A DNA stretch of 10,978 nt from an uncultured Nitrososphaera sp. GTDB taxonomy: Archaea > Thermoproteota > Nitrososphaeria > Nitrososphaerales > Nitrososphaeraceae. Below are positions 1-8,266 of this stretch, in pieces. Position 1 is the first letter of the stretch. Each line of letters begins with the position of its first letter. The notes below the pieces were generated by a model. The model searched no databases and was not told where the DNA came from. It saw only the letters and a program-made list of their open reading frames with translations. The stretch covers positions 1 through 10,978 of the forward strand of contig CAMLKF010000058.1 of NCBI GenBank assembly GCA_946480575.1, given 5' to 3'. The position numbers and the translations under genes were made by a program.

Positions 1-2
1 TG

Positions 3-119
3 TCCGATTATACCGGCTATTCATTCAAGTGCAGGCATTGCGGCATGCAGTTTACTACGAAGGAAGAGGCAGACAACCATTACGAAGAAACTCACAGAAG
101 GAAAGAGCAGACGGGGTAG
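3..119 (+). CDS. C2H2 zinc-finger protein, C-terminal end (5' end outside window)
   Basis: The first frame reads into a TAG stop at 117-119 and gives 38 residues of a protein whose start lies upstream of the window. It contains one classical zinc-finger pattern, C-x2-C-x12-H-x4-H, with an aromatic residue after the second cysteine (CGMQF), followed by a short basic and polar tail. Such a unit would bind one zinc ion. In archaea, small single-finger C2H2 proteins are common and probably bind nucleic acid or protein partners, but no specific role can be given. It ends only 38 bases before the uvrB start on the same strand, so it could be transcribed together with the repair cluster. The missing N-terminus prevents a firmer call. 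Confidence 0.7.
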   Translation, partial: SDYTGYSFKCRHCGMQFTTKEEADNHYEETHRRKEQTG

Positions 120-134
120 CCTGAGAGGCATTAT

Positions 135-144
135 CCATATATGC
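135..144 (+). promoter_or_regulatory. possible TATA box upstream of uvrB
   Basis: The AT-rich CATATATG at 136-143 resembles an archaeal TATA box. A TATA centre at about 139 predicts a transcript start near 165-167, which lies at or just inside the proposed uvrB start. That would fit a leaderless message beginning close to the in-frame TTG at 167 rather than the GTG at 158. The match is short and the upstream zinc-finger gene could also read through. Confidence 0.3.
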
Positions 145-157
145 GCGTTTTGAAAAT

Positions 158-2146
158 GTGTTCTGCTTGCTTACCAGCTCTAGAAGCTTTACTCTGGCAA
201 AGGATGCCTTTCCGCCCAGTGGAGACCAGCCTGAAGCAATCGAGCAGCTCGTCACAGGCGTGCACAAACGTGGTCGGCAGACCCTCCTTGGTGTGACTGG
301 CAGTGGCAAGACGTTCACCATTGCAAACGTCATCGCAAGGACGAACAAGAACACCCTTGTGATTTCGCACAACAAGACGCTTGCGGCGCAATTGTATGCG
401 GAGTTCAAGGAATTCTTTCCTCAAAACAACGTCGGCTATTTCGTCAGTTTCTACGATTACTATCAGCCGGAAAGCTACCTGCCGCAGACCGACACGTACA
501 TTGAAAAGGACACGGAAGTGAATGAAAAGATAGAGAAAATGAGGCTCGAGGCAACTGCAATGCTAATGTCCGGTGAGCCCACAATTATCGTGTCGACAGT
601 GTCGTGCATCTACTCTCTTGGATCTCCCAAAGAGTGGGAGGAGAGCGCAATCCCGGTAACAAGGGGCATGACGATTGACCGCAAGGTGCTTATACACAAT
701 TTCATTGAAGCGCGCTATGAGCGAAACGACATGTCGCTAGTTCCGGGCAACTTTCGGGTCAAGGGCGATACCATCGACATCATACCCGGCTACTCTGACG
801 ACATTATCCGCATTTCCATGTTTGGCGACGAAATAGAGCGGATAAGCATCCATGACCACGTCACCATGAAGAAAATACGCGACGTCAATGCAGTCAAGAT
901 ATTTCCAGCCAAGCACTACATCACTGACGACGACTCGAGGAACAGCGCCGTTGAGTCGATAAAGCGCGAGCTAGCAAACTGGCTCCCGACCCTCCCCTCA
1001 GAGCTTGAAAAGCAGAGGCTCGCCCAGCGCACGAAATACGACCTAGAAATGATAGAGGAGCTGGGCTACTGCTCAGGCATTGAAAACTATTCCCGCCATT
1101 TGGACGGCAGGGCTCCGGGCCAGCCGCCTTACTGCCTGCTTGACTTTTTCGGGGATGATTTTTTGCTCGTCATTGACGAGTCCCATGTAACATTGCCGCA
1201 GTTGCACGGCATGTACAATGGCGACCATACCCGCAAAAAGATGCTAGTCGACTATGGGTTCCGCCTGCCAAGCGCCTACGACAACCGCCCTCTAAAATTT
1301 GAAGAGTTCGAGAAATACCTCAGGAATGTCATCTTTGTGTCTGCGACGCCGGGGCCGTACGAGCTCAAGTCAAGCTGGCAGGTCGCCGAGCAGCTTGCGA
1401 GGCCCACCGGGCTGGTCGACCCCAAGGTCGAAATTAGGCCGACCAAGAACCAGATGGAGGACTTGATAAAAGAGATAAAAGCTAGAGCAAAACACAGCCA
1501 GCGCACACTCGTAACAACGCTGACAAAGAGAATGGCGGAAGATCTGGCAGAGTTTCTGGCTAAGAGTGAGGTGCGAGTGCGCTATTTGCATTCTGAAATT
1601 GAAGGCCTAGAGCGTACAGAACTGATAAGGCAGCTGCGCCTCGGCGAATTTGACGCGCTGGTAGGCATCAACCTGCTGAGGGAGGGACTTGACATTCCTG
1701 AGGTCTCACTTGTCGCCATCCTTGATGCAGACAAGGAAGGATTTTTGCGCAACACCACGAGCCTCATCCAGACTTTTGGCCGCGCTGCCCGCAACCTTGA
1801 TGGTGCTGTGGTACTGTATTCCGACCATGTTACAGAGTCGATGAAGCAGGCTATTGACGAAACAGAGCGCAGGCGCAAAAAGCAGCTGGAATTCAACAAG
1901 AAGTACAGGATAACGCCCAAAACGATTGTCAAGCCGATACCAGATAGCATCAAGGAGATTGCCGACGCAGCGGTCGAGACCAAGTCGATGACAAGGCAGG
2001 ACTTGGTCAAGCTGGCAGTCGAAACAGAAGATACCATGAAGAGGTTTGCAGAAGAATTGGAATTTGAAAAGGCGATAATGTTCCGCGAAAAGCTTGCCAA
2101 GATAAGGAAGGCCCTTGGCGAGCCAGCCTATTCCGAGGTGTCATGA
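158..2146 (+). CDS. uvrB: UvrB, excision nuclease subunit B (damage-verifying helicase)
   Basis: UvrB is loaded onto damaged DNA by UvrA, checks the lesion by strand insertion, and recruits UvrC for incision. The 662-residue product matches the family's usual length of about 670. Visible in order are Walker A GVTGSGKT (45-52), the aromatic beta-hairpin [10 protein letters not shown] (98-107), the UvrA-binding domain 2 (about 150-245), the DESH Walker B (340-343), SATP (395-398), helicase motif [11 protein letters not shown] (506-515), motif [11 protein letters not shown] (538-546), and a C-terminal UVR domain (about 615-652) that contacts UvrC. The first hairpin aromatic is Phe98 where E. coli has Tyr92. 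The frame opens only at 125, with no ATG before the conserved start of the protein. GTG at 158 is the first usable start and TTG at 167 is a close alternative. The stop overlaps or adjoins uvrA, so the two are co-transcribed. Confidence 0.97.
   Translation: MFCLLTSSRSFTLAKDAFPPSGDQPEAIEQLVTGVHKRGRQTLLGVTGSGKTFTIANVIARTNKNTLVISHNKTLAAQLYAEFKEFFPQNNVGYFVSFYDYYQPESYLPQTDTYIEKDTEVNEKIEKMRLEATAMLMSGEPTIIVSTVSCIYSLGSPKEWEESAIPVTRGMTIDRKVLIHNFIEARYERNDMSLVPGNFRVKGDTIDIIPGYSDDIIRISMFGDEIERISIHDHVTMKKIRDVNAVKIFPAKHYITDDDSRNSAVESIKRELANWLPTLPSELEKQRLAQRTKYDLEMIEELGYCSGIENYSRHLDGRAPGQPPYCLLDFFGDDFLLVIDESHVTLPQLHGMYNGDHTRKKMLVDYGFRLPSAYDNRPLKFEEFEKYLRNVIFVSATPGPYELKSSWQVAEQLARPTGLVDPKVEIRPTKNQMEDLIKEIKARAKHSQRTLVTTLTKRMAEDLAEFLAKSEVRVRYLHSEIEGLERTELIRQLRLGEFDALVGINLLREGLDIPEVSLVAILDADKEGFLRNTTSLIQTFGRAARNLDGAVVLYSDHVTESMKQAIDETERRRKKQLEFNKKYRITPKTIVKPIPDSIKEIADAAVETKSMTRQDLVKLAVETEDTMKRFAEELEFEKAIMFREKLAKIRKALGEPAYSEVS
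2135..2140 (+). promoter_or_regulatory. Shine-Dalgarno site deciding the uvrA start
   Basis: GAGGTG within the last codons of uvrB is an excellent match to the archaeal 16S 3' end. It lies 8 bases before the ATG at 2149 but only 2 bases before the ATG at 2143. The spacing favours 2149, which also puts the conserved family start (DKI-x-x-RGAR-x-HNL) right at the N-terminus. Confidence 0.55.
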
Positions 2147-2148
2147 TA

Positions 2149-5016
2149 ATGCATGACAAGATAATCATCCGCGGCGCGCGCCAGCACAACCTAAAGAACA
2201 TCAGCGTCGAGATCCCAAAGAACAAGCTCATTGTCATCACTGGATTGTCAGGCTCTGGCAAGTCGACCCTTGCATTTGACACGATATACGCGGAAGGACA
2301 GAGGCGCTATGTCGAGTCGCTGTCTGCTTATGCAAGACAGTTTCTGGAGCTGATGGATAAACCTGATGTCGACTCGATAGACGGGTTGTCGCCGGCAATA
2401 TCAATACAGCAAAAGACCACGAGCAAAAATCCGCGCTCAACTGTAGGCACAGTTACAGAAATTTACGATTACCTCAGACTGCTGTTTGCAAGGATTGGCA
2501 TCCCTCACTGCCCCAAGTGCGACAGGAAAATTGCAAGCCAGTCAGTCGATTCCATTACTGAGTCAGTAATGAAGACAGCAGAGGGCAAGAGCGTCATGAT
2601 AGTGGGCCCAGTCATTCAAGCAAAGAAAGGCACATATGAAAAATTGCTTGACCAGCTCAAGCAGGACGGCTTTTCCAAAATAAGGCTGGACGGCAAGATG
2701 ATAAGGCTTGACGAGGAAGACGAAAAACCGCAGTACCCGAGGCTTGACAAGCAGAAAAAGCACACAATCGAAGTCATCGTCGACAGGCTCAGGCCGTCGG
2801 CAGAAGAAAAGAGCCGGCTCTTTGACTCGATACAGTCCGCGCTAAAAGTGGGCAACGGTGTGGTAGTTGTTTCAATTGACGGCAAAGACACAATGTATTC
2901 GCAGAGGAATGCCTGCCCGCACTGCGGCATATCCCTTGGCGACCTTGAGCCCCGCACATTCTCGTTCAACTCGCCCTTTGGCGCGTGCGGCGAGTGCAAC
3001 GGCCTTGGTATCAAGATCGAGTTTGATCCGGATCTGATAATTCCTGATAAATCAAAGAGCATCCTTGGTGGCGCTATCAAGCCGTGGACAGGTCACTTTG
3101 CAACTTTTCGCTCGGCAATGCTGCGCGACGTCGGCAAAAAGTTCGGCTTTGACCTTGCGACCCCAATTGCCAAAATGAAGCTGGAGCAGGTTAAGGTCAT
3201 TCTATACGGCACCGACGAGGATATCCACTACAAGTACGAGTCGCGCTATTCTGACAGCAGGTGGGAGTACCGCGGTGCGTTTGAAGGTGTGATACCCAAT
3301 CTTGAAAGGATTTACAAAGAGACAGAATCTGAGTCAAAGAGGGAGGATCTGATGCAGTTCATGCGGGAGCGTCCATGCGAGCGGTGCGACGGTAGGCGCC
3401 TGCGCGACGAGGCGCTCGCAGTCAGGGTGGGCGGCAGGTCGATAATGGACGTTTGCGATCTTTCGATTGATGAGTGCTACATGTTCTTCCAAACGTTTGC
3501 CCTTACAGAGACCGAGCGCTACATCGCAAGGACGATACTCAAGGAAATAGTATCGAGGCTCGAATTCCTGCGAAACGTCGGGCTGAACTACCTGACGCTC
3601 AACAGGATGACTGCCACGCTTTCCGGCGGCGAGTCGCAGAGAATAAGGCTTGCGACCCAGATAGGGTCGAACCTGACAGGCGTGCTCTATGTCCTTGATG
3701 AGCCGACCATTGGACTCCACCAGCGGGACAATGCTAGGCTGATAGACACTCTGAAAAAGCTCCGCGACCTTGACAACACGCTCATAGTGGTCGAGCACGA
3801 CGAGGAAGTGATACGCAGCTCGGACTGGGTTATTGATATTGGCCTGGGCGCCGGCGTCCACGGAGGCGAAATTGTGGCAAGCGGCAGGCTGGACGATATA
3901 ATGAAGAACCCTAATTCGGTAACAGGGGCTTTTCTGAGAGGAGATCAGGTTGTGTTCCACTTTAGCCAGAGGAGAAAGCCTGCTGGCGGCTGGCTGATGG
4001 TGCATGGCGCAAAGGAGAACAACCTGAAATCGATCGATGCACGGTTTCCGCTTGGCTGCATGACTGTAGTCACCGGCGTCTCAGGCTCGGGCAAGTCAAC
4101 GCTGGTAAATGACATACTGTTCAAAGCCCTTGCAGAGCACTTGTATGGCGCAAAGGACAAGCCAGGCAGACACGATAGGCTGTCAGGGCTCGACCAGATA
4201 GACAAGGTGATAGGCATCGACCAGTCGCCAATTGGCAGGACACCAAGGTCAAACGCCGCTACTTATGTTAACGCGTTTACGCCGATAAGAGAGCTGTTTG
4301 CCAAGACGCCGCAGGCAAAGGAGATGGGCTACAGGGCAGGCAGGTTCTCGTTCAACGTCTCTGAAGGGCGGTGTGAGGCGTGCGAGGGAGGAGGTGTCAA
4401 AAAGATAGAGATGCAGTGCCTGCCAGACGTCTACGTGACGTGCGACGAGTGCAAGAGCCGGCGCTACAACTCCGAGACGCTTGCAATCAAGTACAAGAAC
4501 AAGACGATTTCTGACGTGTTAGACATGACCATAGAGGAAGCATTAGATTTCTTCTCCAACATCCCGGCCATTACGAAAAAGCTCCAGACGCTCAACGATG
4601 TGGGGCTTGGGTACCTGAGGCTCGGACAGCCGGCGACCACGATGTCCGGCGGCGAAGCCCAGAGGATCAAGCTCGCAGCTGAACTATCAAGGCGCGACAC
4701 TGGGAGGACTGTCTACATACTGGACGAGCCTACCACCGGTCTCCACTTTGCAGACGTCAGCAAATTGCTAAACGTCCTGAAGAGATTGGTTGACCTTGGC
4801 AATACCGTCATTGTAATAGAGCACAATCTCGATGTCATTGCTTCGGCGGACTGGATAGTCGACCTAGGGCCGGAAGGAGGCGAGGCAGGCGGCTGCGTTG
4901 TCATCGCAGGTACGCCCGAGCAGGTGAGCGAGAATGAGAGCAGCTACACGGGCAAGTATCTAAAGCCCAAGCTGGCAGTTGACCAGAAGGTGTTACGCAG
5001 GAGCACTATCAAGTGA
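2149..5016 (+). CDS. uvrA: UvrA, excinuclease ABC subunit A (damage-sensing ABC ATPase)
   Basis: UvrA dimerises, scans DNA for distorting lesions and loads UvrB using two ABC ATPase sites. The 955-residue product (numbered from the chosen ATG) is slightly longer than E. coli UvrA (940). It shows Walker A GLSGSGKS (32-39), a first zinc module C256/C259/C280/C283, ABC signature LSGGE (491-495), Walker [10 protein letters not shown] (515-523) and switch histidine H550. The second half has Walker A GVSGSGKS (643-650), zinc module C742-x2-C745-x19-C765-x2-C768, signature MSGGE (832-836), Walker [10 protein letters not shown] (857-865) and H892. An extra CPKC pair (121-124) lies in the N-terminal part. 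The start at 2149 was chosen over 2143 because of the Shine-Dalgarno spacing; use of 2143 would add two residues and give an ATGA overlap with uvrB. Its own stop overlaps uvrC by four bases. Confidence 0.97.
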   Translation: MHDKIIIRGARQHNLKNISVEIPKNKLIVITGLSGSGKSTLAFDTIYAEGQRRYVESLSAYARQFLELMDKPDVDSIDGLSPAISIQQKTTSKNPRSTVGTVTEIYDYLRLLFARIGIPHCPKCDRKIASQSVDSITESVMKTAEGKSVMIVGPVIQAKKGTYEKLLDQLKQDGFSKIRLDGKMIRLDEEDEKPQYPRLDKQKKHTIEVIVDRLRPSAEEKSRLFDSIQSALKVGNGVVVVSIDGKDTMYSQRNACPHCGISLGDLEPRTFSFNSPFGACGECNGLGIKIEFDPDLIIPDKSKSILGGAIKPWTGHFATFRSAMLRDVGKKFGFDLATPIAKMKLEQVKVILYGTDEDIHYKYESRYSDSRWEYRGAFEGVIPNLERIYKETESESKREDLMQFMRERPCERCDGRRLRDEALAVRVGGRSIMDVCDLSIDECYMFFQTFALTETERYIARTILKEIVSRLEFLRNVGLNYLTLNRMTATLSGGESQRIRLATQIGSNLTGVLYVLDEPTIGLHQRDNARLIDTLKKLRDLDNTLIVVEHDEEVIRSSDWVIDIGLGAGVHGGEIVASGRLDDIMKNPNSVTGAFLRGDQVVFHFSQRRKPAGGWLMVHGAKENNLKSIDARFPLGCMTVVTGVSGSGKSTLVNDILFKALAEHLYGAKDKPGRHDRLSGLDQIDKVIGIDQSPIGRTPRSNAATYVNAFTPIRELFAKTPQAKEMGYRAGRFSFNVSEGRCEACEGGGVKKIEMQCLPDVYVTCDECKSRRYNSETLAIKYKNKTISDVLDMTIEEALDFFSNIPAITKKLQTLNDVGLGYLRLGQPATTMSGGEAQRIKLAAELSRRDTGRTVYILDEPTTGLHFADVSKLLNVLKRLVDLGNTVIVIEHNLDVIASADWIVDLGPEGGEAGGCVVIAGTPEQVSENESSYTGKYLKPKLAVDQKVLRRSTIK

Positions 5017-6635
5017 TAACTGCGACAACCCTCAGAGAAAAGCGGATACCGGACGAGCCTGGAGTCTACCTGATGAAGGACGGCGACGGCAAGATAATCT
5101 ACATCGGCAAGGCCAAGAACCTGCACAGGCGCGTCACTTCTTATTTTACAAAGCATGACCCGTACGTGGAATGGAAGACCGGCAAGCTAGTAAGCAAGAT
5201 AGAAGACATTGAATTTGTCATCACGGACAACGAGATCGAGGCGTTTCTGCTCGAGTCAAACCTGATCAAGCGCTACCGGCCTGTCTTTAACATCGAGCTT
5301 AAGGACCAGCAGCGCTACACTTACTTGAAGATTACTGACGAGCCCTTCCCGCGACTTTTGGTTGCAAGACGCAACAGGAACGGTGGGTTTATCGGCCCAA
5401 AGGGCAAAGTCTATGGCCCCTTTGTGCGCGGCAGCTCCAAGTACCTGACAGTAGGGTTACTTAGAAAGCTGTTCAAGATCAGGGTGTGCAACAGGCTGCC
5501 CAAGGTACCATGCCTCCAGTATTTCATAAAGAACTGCGACGCGCCGTGCATCAACAATGTGACCAGGGGACAATACATGATTGGCGTGGCATCTCTTCAG
5601 GACATACTTGAGGGCAAGGGCAGCATCGATAAGTTTGCCGACGAGATGCAGGTCGAGATGAAGCGTGCGTCCAACCTTGGCGATTACGAGCGGGCGAAGG
5701 AGATCCGCGATACCCTCTATAGGCTAAACAACCTGCGCATCAGGCAAAAGATGGAGAAGGCCGTCAACAAGAACCCTGACGAGGAATACGTCGGCATACT
5801 GAAGGATCCACCAAAAGGCGTGGCGCACGTGATGGCGCTCCGCCGGACGCGGGGCGTCATCAGCGACAGGAAAAAGTTCGAGTTCGACCTTGTAGGCGAC
5901 AATTCGCTCTCGTCATTCCTTTTGCAGTACTACACCTCCGTGCCCGTGATCCCGAGATTCGTCTATGTGAACGAAGAGGTTGAGGACAGGAAGGTGCTGG
6001 AAATGTCACTTGAAAAGATCGCTGGCCACAGAGTGAGCATCTTTAACGCCAGCAGGATTGCAGTAGCTGCAAAGGAAAAGCGCCAGCTGATGGACCTGAT
6101 TGCCCGCAACCTTGCCCTGTACGTCGAGCGCGGATACGACCCGGCGGTGGTGGAGTTAAAGAATGCACTAGGCTTGGCTGCGGCGCCCGAAGTTGTTGAC
6201 TGCTTTGACGTTTCAAATCTAGGAACATCAATTGCCGTCGGATCGTGCGTCCGGTTCGTCAACGGCAAGCCAAGCAAAAGCGGCTACAGGAAATTTAGGA
6301 TAAGGACAGTTTCAGGCCAGAACGACTTTGCAATGATAGGCGAGCTTGTGCATACGCGCTACTCGTCTACCGACGGAAAATTGCCTGACCTAATAGTGAT
6401 TGACGGGGGGCGCGGCCAGCTTGCCGCAGCAACGGCGTCATTGCGCAGCCTTGGAATGACCGGTATCCCATGCGTCAGCCTTGCAAAGGAAAATGAGGAG
6501 ATTTACCGTCCTGGATCGCCGGCTCCGCTTCTGCTGCCAAAGAGTAGCGCCGGCTTGAAGATGCTCCAGCATGCAAGAGACGAGGCTCACAGGTTCGGCC
6601 TTGCATATAACGTCAACCTGCGCAAGCTGAAATGA
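5013..6635 (+). CDS. uvrC: UvrC, excinuclease ABC subunit C (dual-incision nuclease), lacking the C-terminal HhH region
   Basis: UvrC joins the UvrB-DNA complex and cuts first 3' and then 5' of the lesion. The N-terminal GIY-YIG nuclease is visible (GVY 17-19, YIG 30-32, Arg39/Arg40, Glu81). Next come four cysteines, C159/C167/C175/C179, matching the iron-sulfur cysteines of E. coli UvrC, and a UVR domain (about 209-243). The RNase H-like endonuclease carries Asp399, Asp438, Asp464 and His526, equivalent to the E. coli catalytic set. The protein stops at residue 540, 14 residues after that histidine, whereas E. coli UvrC (610) continues into a tandem helix-hairpin-helix DNA-binding region. 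The GTG start overlaps the uvrA stop (GTGA) and has GGAG at 5000-5003 with 9-base spacing. It is the third gene of one operon. Confidence 0.96.
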   Translation: MITATTLREKRIPDEPGVYLMKDGDGKIIYIGKAKNLHRRVTSYFTKHDPYVEWKTGKLVSKIEDIEFVITDNEIEAFLLESNLIKRYRPVFNIELKDQQRYTYLKITDEPFPRLLVARRNRNGGFIGPKGKVYGPFVRGSSKYLTVGLLRKLFKIRVCNRLPKVPCLQYFIKNCDAPCINNVTRGQYMIGVASLQDILEGKGSIDKFADEMQVEMKRASNLGDYERAKEIRDTLYRLNNLRIRQKMEKAVNKNPDEEYVGILKDPPKGVAHVMALRRTRGVISDRKKFEFDLVGDNSLSSFLLQYYTSVPVIPRFVYVNEEVEDRKVLEMSLEKIAGHRVSIFNASRIAVAAKEKRQLMDLIARNLALYVERGYDPAVVELKNALGLAAAPEVVDCFDVSNLGTSIAVGSCVRFVNGKPSKSGYRKFRIRTVSGQNDFAMIGELVHTRYSSTDGKLPDLIVIDGGRGQLAAATASLRSLGMTGIPCVSLAKENEEIYRPGSPAPLLLPKSSAGLKMLQHARDEAHRFGLAYNVNLRKLK

Positions 6636-6869
6636 TTATTCCACTTTTACGCTTTCGCGGCGCTGGGCCCTGTTGATCTCCTGCTCGGTCAGCTCGATGT
6701 ACTTTGCCAGCGCGGTGTCGGCAGACTGCACGGTTATTTGCGCCATTCGTGCAAACGAAACTGCCGTCGTCAGCGCTATTTCAAAGCCTGCCCTGCCAAT
6801 GGCAAATGGCGCGGTGAAAATCATCTCAGGACCGAAAGGGCTCGTGCTACCCCTAGTTTTTTCACTCAT
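6636..6869 (-). CDS. small protein of unknown function (77 aa)
   Basis: I do not recognise this protein. From the ATG at 6869 it has 77 residues: a Gly/Pro/Phe-rich N-terminal third (about 1-28), then a mostly helical, alanine-rich amphipathic stretch (about 29-72) that ends in a charged tail rich in Glu, Arg and Gln. It has no cysteines, no convincing membrane span and no known motif. An in-frame TTG at 6878 would extend it by three residues, but the ATG follows a better-placed TATA-like element. Its stop codon starts at the base directly after the uvrC stop codon, so the two genes converge with no space between them. It lies 33 bases downstream of the Rieske-flavodoxin gene on the same strand and could be co-transcribed with it. 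The clean frame and tight packing suggest a real gene. Confidence 0.6.
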   Translation of the reverse strand: MSEKTRGSTSPFGPEMIFTAPFAIGRAGFEIALTTAVSFARMAQITVQSADTALAKYIELTEQEINRAQRRESVKVE

Positions 6870-6893
6870 GAGGTACAATATCGGCGTTCATGG

Positions 6894-6906
6894 TCTTAAA
6901 CTTTAA
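6894..6906 (-). promoter_or_regulatory. possible TATA box for the 77-aa gene
   Basis: Read on the minus strand, AGTTTAAG (6902 to 6895) sits about 29 bases before the ATG at 6869. This is the distance expected for a nearly leaderless archaeal transcript. It overlaps the stop codon of the upstream gene, so the small gene may have its own promoter even if read-through also occurs. Confidence 0.3.
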
Positions 6907-8036
6907 TGGACGTTGTTCAGCACCCGCTCGTCGTACCTGCTCTTCTTGACAAGCCTTGACATTTCGACGGCACCGTTGACAGTTCGCATGATGTCGCGCT
7001 TGAATGGCTCGGAATTCATTTCTGCTTCATGATTGTTCTCTGTGTCCTCGGCGTACCAGCCTCGGCTCCACCCGACAAACGGAAACTTGCCAAACACACA
7101 CCCAAGCTGCGACCAGAATGACAAGAGTTCGCCGGCGACATGTTGGACGTTGTCCTGGCCGCCCGTTATGATAAACGCGGCAATCTTATCGCGTATCAAA
7201 TAGTTATCCTGAGTCACTATCTGATTCTGGACGCAGTTCATGCGCTGCACCATCTGGTAATACAGCGAGCTGGCGCTTCCCCATCTAATAGGCGTCGCCA
7301 CGATTACGACATCGGCCCATCTTATGACTCTGTCGTAAATTTCGATCATCTGGTCCTTTTCGTCCATCTCCGATATCGAGCAGGGAAATATGCATGCCTC
7401 AGCATCCTTGGAGTAATAGCCCTCGCAGTGGCGAAAGGTGAGATCGCGCAGCTTTATCATGACAGTTTCGGCGCCAAGCTTGTCCTTTGCATAGTCGAGC
7501 GCGAACTGAAGTGCCGCCTCTGACGTGCTCTTGCGCGGAGCCATCTTGTCGGTGTTGGTGGTCGATATGCCAAGCACCCGTACCTTTGCATCAACGGGCA
7601 GCGGTTGCGAGCTGGACATGTTTGCAAGGTGCTGCTTGACTGCATTGTCAAGCTCCTGGTAGGCCTTGTGGGGCCTGGAATTTCTCTTGCCTACGCTTGA
7701 TGGGACCACGCTAACGTACACCTTGCGTTCCAACACCTGCACCGGGTACGAGCTGACGCTGTCGCCGCCTTCGTGGGGAGATTTGCCGTCAATAACAGAG
7801 TACTTCCAACCATGCCACGGGCAGGTTACGATGTTGCCGTTAAGGAACCCCTTGCCAAGCGGCCCACCCTGGTGCACGCACACGTTTGATATCGCATAAA
7901 ACCTGCCGTCGATGTTGAAAACCGCCACGTCTACCGGCCTGCCGTCGTCGTCGCTTATCGAAAACTCCCTTGATTGCCCTTCTGGCACTTGGTCAGTCCT
8001 GCAGACGTAGCGAAAGTCATCATCATGTTGCGACAT
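6903..8036 (-). CDS. Rieske [2Fe-2S] / NAD(P)H-dependent FMN reductase-like flavodoxin fusion protein
   Basis: This is a cytoplasmic redox fusion of 377 residues with no signal peptide. Residues 8-112 form a Rieske ferredoxin-type domain with the cluster motif C53-x-H55-x16-C72-x2-H75 (CVH and CPWH). After a linker (about 113-148), residues 150-365 form a flavodoxin-like domain of the NADPH-dependent FMN reductase/iron-sulfur flavoprotein group. It has a GIS-type first phosphate loop (156-172), ADVVIVATPIRWGS (241-254) and an ITGGQDN loop (290-296). In related flavoproteins a compact four-cysteine cluster sits near residue 204; here only scattered cysteines remain (C204, C215, C219). The arrangement implies electron flow between a 2Fe-2S centre and FMN, with NAD(P)H as a possible donor; the substrate is unknown. 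The ATG at 8036 precedes the first conserved Rieske strand closely. No known pathway genes adjoin it. Confidence 0.88.
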   Translation of the reverse strand: MSQHDDDFRYVCRTDQVPEGQSREFSISDDDGRPVDVAVFNIDGRFYAISNVCVHQGGPLGKGFLNGNIVTCPWHGWKYSVIDGKSPHEGGDSVSSYPVQVLERKVYVSVVPSSVGKRNSRPHKAYQELDNAVKQHLANMSSSQPLPVDAKVRVLGISTTNTDKMAPRKSTSEAALQFALDYAKDKLGAETVMIKLRDLTFRHCEGYYSKDAEACIFPCSISEMDEKDQMIEIYDRVIRWADVVIVATPIRWGSASSLYYQMVQRMNCVQNQIVTQDNYLIRDKIAAFIITGGQDNVQHVAGELLSFWSQLGCVFGKFPFVGWSRGWYAEDTENNHEAEMNSEPFKRDIMRTVNGAVEMSRLVKKSRYDERVLNNVH

Positions 8037-8047
8037 TTCTACTCATA

Positions 8048-8060
8048 CCATATTATATCC
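8048..8060 (-). promoter_or_regulatory. TATA-like element between the Rieske gene and the structured RNA (direction uncertain)
   Basis: The near-symmetric TATTATAT at 8051-8058 is the strongest TATA-like match here. On the minus strand it lies only about 19 bases before the Rieske-flavodoxin ATG, a little close for a standard archaeal promoter. On the plus strand it predicts a start near 8080, inside the first hairpin. Either use is imperfect, so the direction is left open. Confidence 0.3.
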
Positions 8061-8067
8061 TCCTGCT

Positions 8068-8167
8068 GGCGGGGAGGCTATTAGCAGCCAGTTCCGTGTT
8101 TGGCCTCTCCTCCCCGCCGAAATAGCGACCTTCGGTGAACGGAACAGAAACCCGGGTCGCCGTTTCG
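8068..8167. ncRNA. candidate structured RNA: two stacked hairpins with kissing loops
   Basis: Hairpin 1 has a perfect 10-base stem, 8068-8077 with 8109-8118, plus an inner GCCA/TGGC stem (8087-8090 with 8101-8104) closing a 10-base loop. Hairpin 2 starts at once: CGAAA at 8118-8122 pairs with TTTCG at 8163-8167, then one wobble and one mismatch, then GCGACC at 8125-8130 pairs with GGTCGC at 8155-8160. A further inner CGG/CCG (8133-8135 with 8152-8154) is possible. Base 8118 can serve either stem. Loop 1 contains GTTCCGT (8091-8097) and loop 2 contains ACGGAAC (8139-8145), a perfect 7-base complement. The strand cannot be decided from pairing, since each strand trades one wobble for one mismatch. 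It may be a free-standing RNA or a leader of the Rieske-flavodoxin gene. It does not match any RNA family I know. Confidence 0.5.
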
Positions 8168-8179
8168 CAGGGGATGGAG

Positions 8180-8197
8180 CTAGCATGTACTTGCTAG
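8180..8197. repeat. short inverted repeat beside the structured RNA
   Basis: CTAGC at 8180-8184 and GCTAG at 8193-8197 form a 5-base stem with an 8-base loop. It lies 13 bases beyond hairpin 2 and may be a third stem of the same RNA or an independent protein-binding site. Confidence 0.3.
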
Positions 8198-8221
8198 GTA
8201 AAAGGCATTGCAGAACCTTCT

Positions 8222-8250
8222 TCTATAGCCCAAAATAAAATTAAAAAGTA
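8222..8250. other. A/T-rich tract in the divergent intergenic region
   Basis: The tract around 8231-8249 is almost pure A/T. On the minus strand it reads TTTTTAATTTTATTTT and could hold a TATA box starting an RNA near 8205-8212 that would run through the hairpins toward the Rieske-flavodoxin gene. The rest of 8198-8258 shows no reading frame or other motif. Confidence 0.25.
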
Positions 8251-8258
8251 TCCAGCCC

Positions 8259-8266
8259 ATTATAAT
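8259..8266 (+). promoter_or_regulatory. TATA box for the 102-aa gene
   Basis: ATTATAAT is centred about 31 bases before the ATG at 8294. A standard 26-base spacing gives a start near 8289 and a leader of about five bases. No Shine-Dalgarno sequence is needed or clearly present. Confidence 0.45.

Noticed and set aside
3334..4005. 223-residue open frame on the minus strand inside uvrA
   Set aside because: It lies fully antisense to well-conserved uvrA coding sequence, including the first ABC signature and Walker B region, and shows no recognisable domain. It is a codon-bias shadow.
6870..6878. Upstream TTG start for the 77-aa protein
   Set aside because: It adds only three residues (MYL), while the ATG at 6869 is a stronger codon at a good distance from the TATA-like element.
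7140..7523. 127-residue open frame on the plus strand inside the Rieske-flavodoxin gene
   Set aside because: It is antisense to the conserved flavodoxin domain, without a domain of its own or a credible start signal.
8139..8158. ACAGAAACCCGG-like string resembling a conserved part of RNase P RNA
   Set aside because: The partner 5' element (GAAAGTCC type) is absent from the region, the available space is short, and the string is explained by the kissing loop and stem of hairpin 2.
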